Positions 37,306 to 47,272 are shown, numbered from the stretch's first letter. The stretch: DNA of 64,000 nucleotides from Bombella sp. ESL0385 (GCF_009725755.1 NZ_WNIJ01000005.1:1-64000); one strand, 5' to 3'. The notes: generated by a model from the sequence alone, not told the origin. Numbers and translations are program-made.

Positions 37306-38481
37306 TTACTCCAGCCCCAACTCGGCTTTATCGGCTTCATGAGGCTTTACTGTACCTTCGGCCCGTATCTTCTGTAGCCCAGAGATAACCACAGCCTCTC
37401 CCTCACTCAGCCCATGTAAAACGTGCCAATTAGCCCCTATGGTCTGCCCCACCGTCACCATCCGCAAATGAACATGATTTTGTTTATCCACCACCATGAC
37501 ATAAGGCTCTGCTTTATGGGTCCTCTGCACTGCTAATTGAGGCACAAGGAGCGCGTTAGGGTCGCTGCCCTCCTTAATATGGGCATGCACAAACATCCCC
37601 GGCAAAAGCAATTTATCAGGGTTAGGCATCACCCCGCGTAGGACCAATGTCCCTGTTGCTGGGTCCACCGTGACTTCAGAAAGTTCTAGCTGGCCTGTAT
37701 GCCCATAAAGGGAGCCATCAGGCAGCTCTACCGTTACAGCAGCATCATTACCTTTACGCTCTAACTGACCAGAGGCCAGCTCCCGCCGCAGACGTATCAT
37801 ATCTTCTGCAGCGAGATTCACATCCACATAGATAGGGTCTAACCGGGTCACAACCGCAATCGCATCACTCTGATTCGCCGTTACCAGCATCCCTGCTGTG
37901 TAAAGCGTCCGACCAATGCGCCCATCAATCGGGGCATAAACATGCGTATAGTTAAGATTAACCTGCGCACTCTCCACCGCAGCTTGGCTCTGCACAACCT
38001 CTGCATCCGCTTGCCGTGCTGTCGCCAAGGCATCATCATATTCCTGCCGACTTACCGCCCGCGCGCCCACAAGGGATTTATACCGCCGCAACTGCGCATG
38101 GGCACGAATGGCACTCGCCTGCGCTTCCATCAACCGTCCACGCGCTTGGTCATACGCCGCTTGGAAGGGAGCAATGTAAATCTGGAATAATTGCTGCCCA
38201 GCTTTAACGTCTTTCCCCTCCTCAAACATACGCTCGACCAACACGCCACCAACCTGCGGGCGAATCTGTGCTTGCTCATAAGCTTCCACACGGCCGGGGA
38301 GGGAGGTCTCCATCGGGACATTTTGCTTATGCAAGGTCACCACAGCGACCTCTTGCACGGCAGCCTTATGCGGGGCCTTTTTCTGACAGCCCGCTAAAAA
38401 GGTGGTGCCTAGTAACATTGTCCCGCCCAAAAGAGCCATACGGGACAAACAAACAGCCGGAAACACGCGACATATGGACAT
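37306..38481 (-). CDS. RND efflux periplasmic adaptor (AcrA/MexA type)
   Basis: A 391-aa lipoprotein with lipobox LAGC. The lipoyl halves (SLPGRVEAYEQAQIRPQVGGVL, and VYAPIDGRIGRTLYTAG) flank a coiled-coil hairpin, followed by the beta-barrel domain. It bridges the pump and the outer-membrane channel. An ATG at 38511 would add ten residues; I use the ATG at 38481, which opens a normal signal peptide. It is the first gene of the operon and divergent from a TetR regulator. Confidence 0.92.
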   Translation of the reverse strand: MSICRVFPAVCLSRMALLGGTMLLGTTFLAGCQKKAPHKAAVQEVAVVTLHKQNVPMETSLPGRVEAYEQAQIRPQVGGVLVERMFEEGKDVKAGQQLFQIYIAPFQAAYDQARGRLMEAQASAIRAHAQLRRYKSLVGARAVSRQEYDDALATARQADAEVVQSQAAVESAQVNLNYTHVYAPIDGRIGRTLYTAGMLVTANQSDAIAVVTRLDPIYVDVNLAAEDMIRLRRELASGQLERKGNDAAVTVELPDGSLYGHTGQLELSEVTVDPATGTLVLRGVMPNPDKLLLPGMFVHAHIKEGSDPNALLVPQLAVQRTHKAEPYVMVVDKQNHVHLRMVTVGQTIGANWHVLHGLSEGEAVVISGLQKIRAEGTVKPHEADKAELGLE

Positions 38482-38593
38482 AAATGACACTGGCTCTCTT
38501 AGGATTAGCAAAACCGAAAACTATACCTACAGGCAAATAACGCTACCTGCATCAGGGTCTCTCATACTTTTATACACAAACCATGCAGTGCGA

Positions 38594-38611
38594 GGAAACT
38601 AATAAGTTTCC
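38594..38611. promoter_or_regulatory. Perfect palindrome, candidate TetR operator
   Basis: GGAAACT-AATA-AGTTTCC is a perfect 7-bp inverted repeat with a 4-nt spacer, lying between the divergent efflux adaptor and TetR genes. Its size and place fit an operator for the adjacent TetR repressor. A CATCTGTCA direct repeat (38611-38619 and 38668-38676) lies nearby. Confidence 0.55.
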
Positions 38612-38691
38612 ATCTGTCAGGTCAAGCTCTTTTCCTATAATGAAAGGACCACTATAGCCTCTATCTCATCTGTCAATAGGAGTATGGTGCC

Positions 38692-39303
38692 ATTTCTACC
38701 CCTCAGGATTTAGACCGCCGTAGCACCATCCTCAAAGTGGCCTGCACTCTATTACAGGAGCAAGGCTATCACCATACCACAATGGACCATATTGCCCACC
38801 AAGCGGGCATGTCTAAAAAAACACTCTATCTCTTTTTCCCGTCCAAACGGAATCTCATAGAACAACTCATTCTGGAAGAATTATTTCCCCCCTTTACACC
38901 TGCCCCTCACCCTCATGAGAGCCTTGAATCCCAATTACGCCTTATGATTTTTCAGATGGCTGATATTTTCCTCTGTGAAAAACGCCTCAGCCTTCTCCGC
39001 ACGATTATTGGGGAGACAAACCGCTCCCCCTCCATCCAACAACTCATGACAGAGCTTTTTCACCTCGCAGGCAGTAAAACGAACGTACAAAACTGGCTAC
39101 AAGCCCAAAAGGAGGCAGGCACCCTCACCTTCGCTAATGCCACCGATGCCGCCGATCATCTCTTTGGCTTGACCATTGGCGGGCCAATGCTCTCCCGCCT
39201 TGCCCATTGCGGAGCAGCACGCAACAAGGCCGATTTGCAGCGTTATTTAGAAGAAGGATTACGCATTTTCCTACATGGCTGCACCCCTCTCCCCCTGTCA
39301 TAA
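38692..39303 (+). CDS. TetR-family regulator of the efflux operon, ATT start likely
   Basis: A TetR-type repressor (203 aa). The helix-turn-helix lies in the first 50 residues (TTMDHIAHQAGMSKKTLYLFFPSK), and the C-terminal part is the ligand domain. A GTG at 38737 gives only 188 aa and cuts away most of helix 1. In-frame codons further up encode STPQDLDRRSTILKVAC, a normal TetR start. The only suitable initiator there is ATT at 38692, with AGGAG 9 nt upstream. No in-frame ATG exists before the TAG at 38677. A frameshift error is the alternative explanation. It is divergent from the RND operon. Confidence 0.75.
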   Translation: MSTPQDLDRRSTILKVACTLLQEQGYHHTTMDHIAHQAGMSKKTLYLFFPSKRNLIEQLILEELFPPFTPAPHPHESLESQLRLMIFQMADIFLCEKRLSLLRTIIGETNRSPSIQQLMTELFHLAGSKTNVQNWLQAQKEAGTLTFANATDAADHLFGLTIGGPMLSRLAHCGAARNKADLQRYLEEGLRIFLHGCTPLPLS

Positions 39304-39485
39304 AAACAGCTTATTATTACGCCTCTGTAATTGGTTATTAAAATCTCGCTTTAAACTCATCATCCATTGGCAAAGTCCCAAGGGTTAGTTATAGAATCTA
39401 TTCGTATAACACATAGCAGACCATACAGGAGCGAAATACTAACCCGCGCCCTTCTCCGCACACAGCCCTATCGCAGGATGAACGC

Positions 39486-40928
39486 ATGACTACACCCTCC
39501 TCTGATCAAACCACCCCAGACCCAGCCTCCACCAGTGATGAGGGGTATCAAAAAGATTTAAGCCGGCGGCATGTCCAAATGATCGCCATTGGGGGGGCGA
39601 TTGGTACAGGCTTGTTCCTTGGGGCAGGCTCGCGCCTTCAGGTCGCTGGTCCATCTTTGGCCATCACATATGCTATTTGCGGTCTCTGCGCCTTTATGAT
39701 TCTCCGCGCTATGGGCGAGCTTGTAATGTACCGCCCAAGCAGTGGGAGTTTTGTCACCTATGCTCGTGAGTTCCTTGGGGAAGGAGCCGCCTATGCTGCG
39801 GGGTGGTTCTTCTTCCTCAACTGGGCGATGACGGGCATTGTCGATATTACCGCCATTGCGCTTTACATCCATTACTGGCCCATTTTTGGGGCCATCCCTC
39901 AATGGTTGATTGCCCTCGGTGCGCTTGTTGTTGTCGGGGCGGTAAACCTTACCGGTGTGCGTTATTTTGGTGAGATTGAGTTCTGGTTCTCTCTTGTTAA
40001 AGTTCTCACCTTAGTCATCTTCCTCACAGTAGGCGGCTACATCCTTCTTAGCGGCACCCATGTTGGGCCTTACACCCCGGGGATTCACCTCATCACACAG
40101 TCCGGCGGGTTATTCCCCCATGGGGTTGTCGCCTCATTAATGCTCATCCAAGGTGTGATCTTCGCTTATGCCGCAACAGAACTCATCGGCATTGCTGCTG
40201 GGGAGTGCGATAACCCCCGCAAGGTCGTCCCCAATGCTGTGAACAGCGTCATTTGGCGTATTATTTTCTTCTATGTAGGCTCTGTCACCCTGCTCGTCTG
40301 CCTCATGCCTTGGTCAGCCTATCATGCTGGGGAAAGCCCTTTTGTGACCTTCTTCCACAAGCTTGGCCTACCTGCCTCTGACAGCATCATGAACTTTGTG
40401 GTCCTCACGGCAGCTCTTTCCAGCCTTAATTCCGGCTTATATTCTACAGGCCGCATTTTACGCGCCTTAGCCCTCGGCGGGTCTGCCCCTAGTGCCATGA
40501 GCAAGCTCAACCGTAATGCTGTGCCTTATGTCGGCATTGGTGTGACGCTCTTTATCTATCTCGTGGGTGTTTTGATGAACTACCTATACCCCACGCAAAT
40601 CTTTGAGATTGTATTGAGCATCTCCTCTCTTGGTATTTTGGGTACATGGGCGACCATTCTGCTCTGCCAACTCCGCCTGCATCGGGCCATTAAACGGGGA
40701 CGGATTGCCACTACCAGCTTCTCTATGCCCGGTGCCCCTTATACAGGTTGGCTTACACTCGCCTTTCTCTTGCTCGTACTGGTGATGATGGCATTTGATT
40801 ATCCCTCTGGCACCATCACTGTTGGCTCTATCCCCATTCTCGCTCTCATTTTCTATGGCGGGTGGGTCTTGCTCAAACGCAACCAGACAGATGAAGACGA
40901 GGAGGATGGCTCTACAGAGCCCTCCTAA
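39486..40928 (+). CDS. ansP: L-asparagine permease (APC family)
   Basis: A 480-aa twelve-helix amino acid permease. The opening RRHVQMIAIGGAIGTGLFLGAG, PSSGSFVTYAREFLG, WAMTGIVDITAIALY and NSVIWRIIFFYVGSV stretches follow enterobacterial AnsP closely from memory, more so than GABA or proline permeases. It would import asparagine with protons. It is a single-gene unit ending in a bidirectional terminator shared with phoU. Confidence 0.87.
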   Translation: MTTPSSDQTTPDPASTSDEGYQKDLSRRHVQMIAIGGAIGTGLFLGAGSRLQVAGPSLAITYAICGLCAFMILRAMGELVMYRPSSGSFVTYAREFLGEGAAYAAGWFFFLNWAMTGIVDITAIALYIHYWPIFGAIPQWLIALGALVVVGAVNLTGVRYFGEIEFWFSLVKVLTLVIFLTVGGYILLSGTHVGPYTPGIHLITQSGGLFPHGVVASLMLIQGVIFAYAATELIGIAAGECDNPRKVVPNAVNSVIWRIIFFYVGSVTLLVCLMPWSAYHAGESPFVTFFHKLGLPASDSIMNFVVLTAALSSLNSGLYSTGRILRALALGGSAPSAMSKLNRNAVPYVGIGVTLFIYLVGVLMNYLYPTQIFEIVLSISSLGILGTWATILLCQLRLHRAIKRGRIATTSFSMPGAPYTGWLTLAFLLLVLVMMAFDYPSGTITVGSIPILALIFYGGWVLLKRNQTDEDEEDGSTEPS

Positions 40929-40954
40929 CGAGGCCGCCATACCATTTTAATTAA

Positions 40955-40992
40955 AAAATCCCCGGTTAGCCCATAAGCTGACCGGGGATTTT
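40955..40992. terminator. Bidirectional terminator between ansP and phoU
   Basis: Perfect 12-bp stem AAAATCCCCGGT/ACCGGGGATTTT (40955-40966 and 40981-40992). A- and T-rich ends on both sides suit the two convergent genes. Confidence 0.9.
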
Positions 40993-41024
40993 CATAACGT
41001 GATACAAAACTTAAAGAGAAAAGC

Positions 41025-41741
41025 TTACACCTCTTTGCTCACAGCACGGATTGGGTTTTCCCCACGGGGCCGCTCTGGTGGTAAATTCTCCCCTGTGACA
41101 GCATAGAAAACACGCTCTGCTACATTGGTTGCGTGGTCACCAATGCGCTCCAGATTTTTAGCAATAAAGAGCAGCTCCGTGCAGGCGCGAATATTGCGCG
41201 CATCTTCCATCATATATGTGACAAGCTCACGAAAAAGAGCCACATAATGCTCATCCACCCCACGGTCCGCGTGCCACACCTCCATCGCCATAATCGGGTC
41301 ATGTTGGATGACAGCCTCTACCGTGCGGCTCAGATTATCCCGCACAAGGCGGCACATACTCCGCAAGCCAGAAAATGAAATCTGCGCCTCACTAGAAGCC
41401 GCTTTAATCGCCTTCCGCGCAATAGAGGCCGCATAATCACCAATGCGCTCCAAATCTCCGGTGATTTTCAACGCGGCGACAATCTCGCGCAAATCCGCCC
41501 CCATAGGACTACGCAACGCTAAGAGGCGAATCACAAGGCTTTCTACCTCACGCTCTAGCTCATCCACCTCCGGGTCGCGGCGCGTTGCCTCGTCAGCGGC
41601 GGCTTCGTCATGCTCGGCTATGGCAGAGAGAGCAAGCGTAACTTGTTCCTCCACAATATGTCCCATCTGCCCCATCATAGTACGCAGCTGGTCTAGCTCC
41701 TGCTCGTAGCTTGAAACAATGTGAGAACGCTCATGTGGCAT
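41025..41741 (-). CDS. phoU: Phosphate transport/signalling regulator PhoU
   Basis: A 238-aa all-helical protein with two PhoU repeats, each with the metal-binding E/D-rich pattern (DLERIGDYAASIARKA and NLERIGDHATNVAERV). It restrains PhoR and modulates the Pst transporter when phosphate is plentiful. It is the last gene of pstCAB-phoU, 20 nt after pstB. Confidence 0.95.
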   Translation of the reverse strand: MPHERSHIVSSYEQELDQLRTMMGQMGHIVEEQVTLALSAIAEHDEAAADEATRRDPEVDELEREVESLVIRLLALRSPMGADLREIVAALKITGDLERIGDYAASIARKAIKAASSEAQISFSGLRSMCRLVRDNLSRTVEAVIQHDPIMAMEVWHADRGVDEHYVALFRELVTYMMEDARNIRACTELLFIAKNLERIGDHATNVAERVFYAVTGENLPPERPRGENPIRAVSKEV

Positions 41742-41761
41742 AATCTTTCTCCCTTCCCCGC

Positions 41762-42580
41762 TTAACCGAATCGACCGGTAATATAATCCTGCGTCTGCTT
41801 CTGACGCGGGTTGGTGAAAATACGATCCGCCGTGTCCATCTCAATCAAACGGCCTAGATAAAAGAATGCCACTTGGTCCGCACAGCGTGCTGCTTGCTGC
41901 ATATTGTGCGTCACAATAACAATCGTGAACTCCTCTTTAAGCTCATCCAGCAATTCTTCAATCCGGGCGGTGGAGATAGGGTCCAAGGCAGAGGTTGGCT
42001 CATCTAACAAAAGAACCTCAGGCCGGGTGGCAATACTACGCGCAATGCATAAACGCTGCTGCTGCCCGCCTGATAACCCCGTTGCTGGCGCATGGAGGCG
42101 ATCACGCACCTCATTCCACAAGGCCACGCGTGTAAGAACATCCTGCACGCGCGCATCCATCTCCGTACGGCTCAATTTTTCATGCAGACGCACACCAAAG
42201 GCAATGTTCTCGTAAATCGACATCGGAAAAGGCGTGGGTTTTTGAAAGACCATCCCAATACGCGCACGCAACATATCAAGACTAATCGAATCGTCTAAGA
42301 TATTGCGCCCATCAAACATCACCTCCCCCGTTGCCCGTTGGCCGGGATAGAGATCGTACATCTTGTTAAAAATCCGCAACAAGGTGGATTTTCCGCAGCC
42401 GCTCGGGCCTATCATGGCGGTAACGCAACGTGCGGGGAAGTCTAACGAAATATCATGCAAAGCATGGTGGGAGCCGTAATAAAAATTAACCCCCCGCACA
42501 GAAAGGGCGACCTCCTGAACAGGCCCATCGCCTGATGACCCGGTGAGATGCTCGGTAAATGGCATCGAAGCAGACATCAT
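41762..42580 (-). CDS. pstB: Phosphate ABC transporter ATPase PstB
   Basis: A 272-aa ATPase of the high-affinity phosphate importer. Walker A is GPSGCGKST, the signature is LSGGQQQRL and Walker B is [12 protein letters not shown]; the C-terminal [12 protein letters not shown] is typical of PstB. The frame opens at 42676 within pstA, but the paired ATGs at 42580/42577 follow AGGAGAGAGAG at the right distance and give the usual length. Confidence 0.95.
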   Translation of the reverse strand: MMSASMPFTEHLTGSSGDGPVQEVALSVRGVNFYYGSHHALHDISLDFPARCVTAMIGPSGCGKSTLLRIFNKMYDLYPGQRATGEVMFDGRNILDDSISLDMLRARIGMVFQKPTPFPMSIYENIAFGVRLHEKLSRTEMDARVQDVLTRVALWNEVRDRLHAPATGLSGGQQQRLCIARSIATRPEVLLLDEPTSALDPISTARIEELLDELKEEFTIVIVTHNMQQAARCADQVAFFYLGRLIEMDTADRIFTNPRQKQTQDYITGRFG

Positions 42581-42600
42581 GAAACTCTCTCTCCTAGACA

Positions 42601-43482
42601 TCAGTGACGGGATGAAAGCCGCACAGTGATATTGATAAGAAGCACGCCAAAGGTCACCAACAAAGCCCCCGTCCATGCCAGCTGCACCCAGTCTTCATAA
42701 GAGGCCCCAGCATATTGGTAGATAGCTATTGGCAAGCTCGCCATAGGGCGATTCATCGCTGTGGACATGGTTTGATTGCCCAAGGATGTAAATAAAAGCG
42801 GTGCCGTCTCCCCACCCATCCGCGCAAGTGCGAGAAGAATCCCCGTCAGCACACCCTTCCGCGCGGAGCGTAAACAAAGGAAGATAATAACACGCCACCG
42901 TGCCGCCCCTAAGGCCGCTCCAGCTTCCCTCATCGCTGTAGGGACGAGTCGGAGCATATCTTCTGTCGTGCGTACAATCAGGGGCAGAGCCAAAACCGCC
43001 AAGGCTAATGCCCCTGCTAGGCCAGAGAAATGGCCCATCGGCACGACCAAGAGCTGATAGATGAACAAGCCTATCAAAATGGACGGGGCAGACATCAACA
43101 CATCCGCTACAAACCGCACCCCACTGGCGAAATAATTCCCCTTCCGCCCATATTCGGAGAGGTAAATCCCACACATCAACCCAACAGGGGCCGCCATCAA
43201 TAAGGCCAAGCCCGTTTGGATCACGCTGCCGATAATCGCATTGGCTAACCCCCCGCCAGATCCGGGCGGTCCCATTGTACGCGTCAATGTCGCCCAAGAG
43301 AGACCCTCTAGCCCATGGCGTAAGAGCGTCCATAAAATAGAGACCAGCACCAAGAGCAGGATACACCCTGCCATAACACTCGCCCCTGTAGCGAGATTAT
43401 TACAAACACGCCGCCGCACAGCCTTGCGACTAGGCCGCCAATCATCACGCGCGGGCATAAGAGCGGACTTCCCCGTCTTCAT
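42601..43482 (-). CDS. pstA: Phosphate ABC transporter permease PstA
   Basis: A 293-aa permease with six helices. It contains the ABC permease loop [25 protein letters not shown] and [14 protein letters not shown], which is typical of PstA. It pairs with PstC. The start overlaps the pstC stop by 4 nt (ATGA). Confidence 0.94.
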   Translation of the reverse strand: MKTGKSALMPARDDWRPSRKAVRRRVCNNLATGASVMAGCILLLVLVSILWTLLRHGLEGLSWATLTRTMGPPGSGGGLANAIIGSVIQTGLALLMAAPVGLMCGIYLSEYGRKGNYFASGVRFVADVLMSAPSILIGLFIYQLLVVPMGHFSGLAGALALAVLALPLIVRTTEDMLRLVPTAMREAGAALGAARWRVIIFLCLRSARKGVLTGILLALARMGGETAPLLFTSLGNQTMSTAMNRPMASLPIAIYQYAGASYEDWVQLAWTGALLVTFGVLLINITVRLSSRH

Positions 43483-44423
43483 GAGCGTTTCCCCCGTAGC
43501 AAGCGCGCCAACACGAGGCTAACACAGGACAAAACCATAAGAATGAATCCCAACGCCATCAGTGAGGAAAGCCGTAAAGACCCCGCCGGACTTTCTGGGA
43601 ACTGTAGGGCAATCAAAGAGGCCACCGTACTGCGTGGGGCAAAGAGCGACCAGCCAACACTCGTCACATTACCGATGATGAAGGTCACCGCCATCGTTTC
43701 ACCTAAGGCACGCCCCATCCCCAGCACAATCGCGCCAATCATCCCATTACGCGACCATGGCACGACAATCTTGCGCATCATCTCCCAGCGTGTGGCCCCA
43801 AGACCATAAGCACTCTCCCGCAGCATGGGCGGTACAGCCCCAAACACATCCACCATCACAGCGGTGATGAAAGGCGCAATCATCATCGCAAGGATAATAC
43901 CCGCTGTGACAAGCCCCGTCCCCACGGGCGGGCCTGAGAGAATCGGCCCTAATATGGATGTATGGCGAAAATGATGATTTAAAAAAGGCTGAACATCACG
44001 CGCAATGAAGGGGACAATCGTCTGGAAGCCCCACATGCCGAAGATAATAGATGGCACAGCCGCCAAAAGCTGGATGGTTGTCCCAACAATTGAGGCAAAA
44101 CGTGAGGAGGCAATATAAACCAACCAAAAAGCCGTCCCAAACGCCAGAGGGACGGCAATTAACATCGCAATGACTGTACTAACAACAGTGCCCAATAACG
44201 GGGCTAGAACCCCATATATATCCTTAACGGGATTCCAAGACGTTCGTGTAAAGAAATCAAGCCCAAAAGCGGTGAAAGCCTGCCATCCCCCTGTTGCCAT
44301 CAACAGGATGAGACCCCCTAGCGAGGCTAATACAAGCATCGCACATAGCCAGAGCAACCCGTGGAAGACCGTGTCAAACCCAACTCTATGGTGAGAGGAA
44401 CGCGTTACAGGCGTCATGCGCAT
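43479..44423 (-). CDS. pstC: Phosphate ABC transporter permease PstC
   Basis: A 314-aa permease with about six helices and the permease loop ESAYGLGATRWEMMRKIVVPWSRNG. FGTAFWLVYIA and AAVPSIIFGMWG are typical of PstC. It is the first gene of the operon. A second in-frame ATG lies two codons in. The phosphate-binding protein gene pstS, commonly upstream, is absent: the upstream gene is a divergent glycosyltransferase. Confidence 0.94.
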   Translation of the reverse strand: MRMTPVTRSSHHRVGFDTVFHGLLWLCAMLVLASLGGLILLMATGGWQAFTAFGLDFFTRTSWNPVKDIYGVLAPLLGTVVSTVIAMLIAVPLAFGTAFWLVYIASSRFASIVGTTIQLLAAVPSIIFGMWGFQTIVPFIARDVQPFLNHHFRHTSILGPILSGPPVGTGLVTAGIILAMMIAPFITAVMVDVFGAVPPMLRESAYGLGATRWEMMRKIVVPWSRNGMIGAIVLGMGRALGETMAVTFIIGNVTSVGWSLFAPRSTVASLIALQFPESPAGSLRLSSLMALGFILMVLSCVSLVLARLLRGKRS

Positions 44424-44536
44424 CTATCTGAAGCCTTGGCCATTTTAACATCAACGGCGACCACCACCATTAGTGCCGCCCCATTTCGTGCATTAACGCC
44501 CTCATTGGCAAAGAACAACCGCTCTGAGCAGCAATT

Positions 44537-44569
44537 AAGCCAGTTTCACGCATCATGGCTGGTTTTTTT
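44537..44569 (+). terminator. Terminator-like hairpin upstream of the double GT2 gene
   Basis: AAGCCAG (44537-44543) pairs with CTGGTTT (44559-44565, one or two G-U pairs), followed by seven T. No gene precedes it on this strand, so it would end a short leader or small RNA starting within 44424-44536. No convincing promoter is seen. Confidence 0.5.
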
Positions 44570-44673
44570 ATTAACTTCCCTATAATTTAGGTGAGACGGT
44601 CATCCATCTGCCACACTTATATTGCAACTTGATGACAAACTTTGTGTTTTACACCTTTAAATAGGAGGGGTCT

Positions 44674-47172
44674 TTGCCTGTCAGCCAATTCCGAGGTTAT
44701 GTTGACGTCATAGACACCCATAGCGGCATTATCCGCGGATGGGCCATCAATTTACGCAACCCATTCCGACCTGCTCAGATCCATGTCATCATGGATGGTC
44801 AGGAAGTCATGCAAGTATTATGCGACCTCCCGCGCGAAGATGTCCGCATGACATTACACACACCGAGCGAGAAGCTGGGCTTTCAATTCACACTCCCTCA
44901 GGCCGCTTTTGATGAAGAGCCGCATGAAATCTCTATCCGCTTTGAGGACCGCTCGGCTCTGCCCTTCCCTAATGAGGAGGACCCCCTAACCCCTCATGAG
45001 GTCATCACCTTTACCCAATGCCCCCGTACAGATTACAAAAGTTGTATTGATGGGTTGCATGAAGGGTTTTTGCGCGGCTGGGTCATTGCCCAACATCGCC
45101 CCACTGAAGCATGGGAGGGCAATGTTGTTATCTCTGTTCAGGCAGATGGCATCTCTCTAGGAACATTCCGCGCCAATCATTATCGTGGCGATGTTACAGA
45201 AGCCCTTCATTGTGAGCCAAATTGCGGTTTTGAGGTACCCATCCCTCAACAATTCCACGATGGTATCCCCCACACATTCACCGTTACCACCCTGCCAGAC
45301 CACACCCCCCTTGCAGGCAGCCCCTTTATCACAGCCTTAGTGGATGACCAGCTCACCGCCAAGTTGGTACAGATTGAGAACACCATCGCTAACCTCCATC
45401 GCCAACTCACTACCTTACGGCGAGAGACACATAACCTCATCCCCAAACGGCCTCTCAACCTCCAACATTATGACCGTTGGGCGCGCCGTTATTATGCCCA
45501 TCTTAGCGAGCAAACCGCCCTCCAACGGCAAGCTCATCCCCTCAAAGAAACTCCTCTTATCTCCGTCCTCTGCCCCACATGGCGGCCTGATGAAGATGAT
45601 TTCCGGGCTGCGGTAGAGTCCGTTATTGGGCAAACCTACCCCCATTGGGAACTCATCCTTGTTGATGATGGCAGCGAATGCCCCCGCACGACAAAGCTCA
45701 TCCAAGATTATTGCAAGAGCGATAAACGCATTCGCTCTGTCGTCCTGCCGAAGAATCAAGGCATTGCTGGGGCTACCAATGCGGCCATCAAAGCGGCCCG
45801 TGGGGCATATATCGCCTTTTTTGACCATGACGACCTCCTTGTTGATGTCGCTTTGGAGCGCATGGTCCGCGCTGCCCTAACAACAGGGGCTAAACTGCTT
45901 TATTGTGATGAAGATAAAGTGGATGCCGCAGGCCATTTCCTAGAGCCTAACCTCAAGCCCGATTACGATTACCGCTATTTGTTAGGCTGTAACTATATTT
46001 GCCATCTCACTGTTATGGAGGCCGATCTTGTCCGCAAAATTGGCCCGCTAGAAGGGCAGTATAATGGCGCACAAGACCATGACTTCCTCCTCCGCGCGGT
46101 GGAACTCATCTCGCGCGAGGCCATCCATCATGTACCGGAGATTTTGTATCATTGGCGCAAAACGCCTAACTCCACCGCCAGCAATATCGGCAATAAGAGC
46201 TATGCTGTAAAAGCGGGGGTTGAGTGTGTGACAGCCCATCTCCACCGCCAAAAGATTAAAGCCACTGTTAGCTCTATCGATCGGCTAAGCCTATATGCCA
46301 TCCAATGGCCCTTCCGCAAGCAGCCCTCTGTGAGCATCATCATCCCCTTCCGTGATCAGCTAGAGATGACGCGTAATTGTGTCGAGTCTTTGCTCGCCTC
46401 GCAAAAATATCGGCAATTTGAAATTATTTTGGTCGATAATTTCTCTGTAGAAAAAGATACACTCGCTTGGTTGGAGAGCGTCCAGAATCATAAAAAGGTC
46501 TCTGTCCTGCGGGTGGAGGAACCTTTCAATTATGCACGTCTCAACAACCGTGCAGCCTCTCAAAGCACAAGTGACCAGCTCCTTTTCCTCAATAATGATG
46601 TTATCATCACTCAGCCAGACTTCCTCACAAATATGGTTCATGAGGCCCTCGCCTCACCAAAAATTGGGGCTGTAGGGGCACGGCTTTTATACCCTAACGG
46701 AACAATTCAACATGCTGGGGTCGCTGTCGGGCCGGAGGTCATTGGGGTACATGTTCATCGCCTCCAACCCAATACGGATTTCGGCTATATTGGGCGTATT
46801 CGCCTCACCCATGAGGTCACAGCGGTAACCGGTGCAGCTCTCATGGTCCCACGGACCCTGTTTGATGAAATCGGCGGGTTTGATGAAACCTCCCTCGCTG
46901 TGGCTTATAATGATGTCGATCTCTGCTTAAAAATCCGCTCAAGCGGACATACCATCATCTATTGTGCCACAGCCGAAGCCATCCATCATGAGAGTTACTC
47001 CCGCGGGAGCGATGATCGCCCCGAACATGAGGCGCGCTTCTTTCACGAAAAACAAGTCATGTTTGAACGATGGAAAGAAAATTTACTCTTTAAAAATGAT
47101 CCAGCATACCCACATTACTTCAGACAGGACCTGCGGACCTTCTTTGACCTCCGCAACCCTGAGGATATATAA
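44674..47172 (+). CDS. Large glycosyltransferase with two GT2 domains
   Basis: An 832-aa protein. Residues 5-110 and 125-245 look like two copies of an accessory beta module (GYVDVIDTHSGIIRGWAIN ... GFQF; GLHEGFLRGWVIA ... GFEV). A short coiled coil follows. Then come two GT-A glycosyltransferase family 2 domains: about 292-510 (LISVLCPTWRP, VDDGS, FFDHDD) and 549-790 (SVSIIIPFRD, VDNFS, FLNNDV, GGFDE). It probably builds a surface glycan or decorates a protein. The start is TTG with a strong AGGAGGGG upstream. It stands alone between pst and dps. Confidence 0.85.
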   Translation: MPVSQFRGYVDVIDTHSGIIRGWAINLRNPFRPAQIHVIMDGQEVMQVLCDLPREDVRMTLHTPSEKLGFQFTLPQAAFDEEPHEISIRFEDRSALPFPNEEDPLTPHEVITFTQCPRTDYKSCIDGLHEGFLRGWVIAQHRPTEAWEGNVVISVQADGISLGTFRANHYRGDVTEALHCEPNCGFEVPIPQQFHDGIPHTFTVTTLPDHTPLAGSPFITALVDDQLTAKLVQIENTIANLHRQLTTLRRETHNLIPKRPLNLQHYDRWARRYYAHLSEQTALQRQAHPLKETPLISVLCPTWRPDEDDFRAAVESVIGQTYPHWELILVDDGSECPRTTKLIQDYCKSDKRIRSVVLPKNQGIAGATNAAIKAARGAYIAFFDHDDLLVDVALERMVRAALTTGAKLLYCDEDKVDAAGHFLEPNLKPDYDYRYLLGCNYICHLTVMEADLVRKIGPLEGQYNGAQDHDFLLRAVELISREAIHHVPEILYHWRKTPNSTASNIGNKSYAVKAGVECVTAHLHRQKIKATVSSIDRLSLYAIQWPFRKQPSVSIIIPFRDQLEMTRNCVESLLASQKYRQFEIILVDNFSVEKDTLAWLESVQNHKKVSVLRVEEPFNYARLNNRAASQSTSDQLLFLNNDVIITQPDFLTNMVHEALASPKIGAVGARLLYPNGTIQHAGVAVGPEVIGVHVHRLQPNTDFGYIGRIRLTHEVTAVTGAALMVPRTLFDEIGGFDETSLAVAYNDVDLCLKIRSSGHTIIYCATAEAIHHESYSRGSDDRPEHEARFFHEKQVMFERWKENLLFKNDPAYPHYFRQDLRTFFDLRNPEDI

Positions 47173-47222
47173 TCCAAGGGCGTGAGGAAGAAGCCTGGGA
47201 GACGTCCCGCCCGGTTTCTGAG

Positions 47223-47249
47223 TGCCTTCCCCCATTTAAGGGGGGAGGC
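47223..47249 (+). other. Stable hairpin in the dps leader
   Basis: GCCTTCCCCC/GGGGGGAGGC (one G-U pair, 6-nt loop) sits 24 nt upstream of the dps ATG and lacks a T run. It could end the upstream glycosyltransferase transcript or stabilise the dps mRNA 5' end. Confidence 0.5.
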
Positions 47250-47272
47250 CAATATCATAGAGGAGCGATATA

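Noticed and set aside
38737-38739. GTG start for the TetR regulator
   Set aside because: It removes most of DNA-binding helix 1 and lacks an SD; the upstream in-frame sequence reads as a normal TetR N-terminus.
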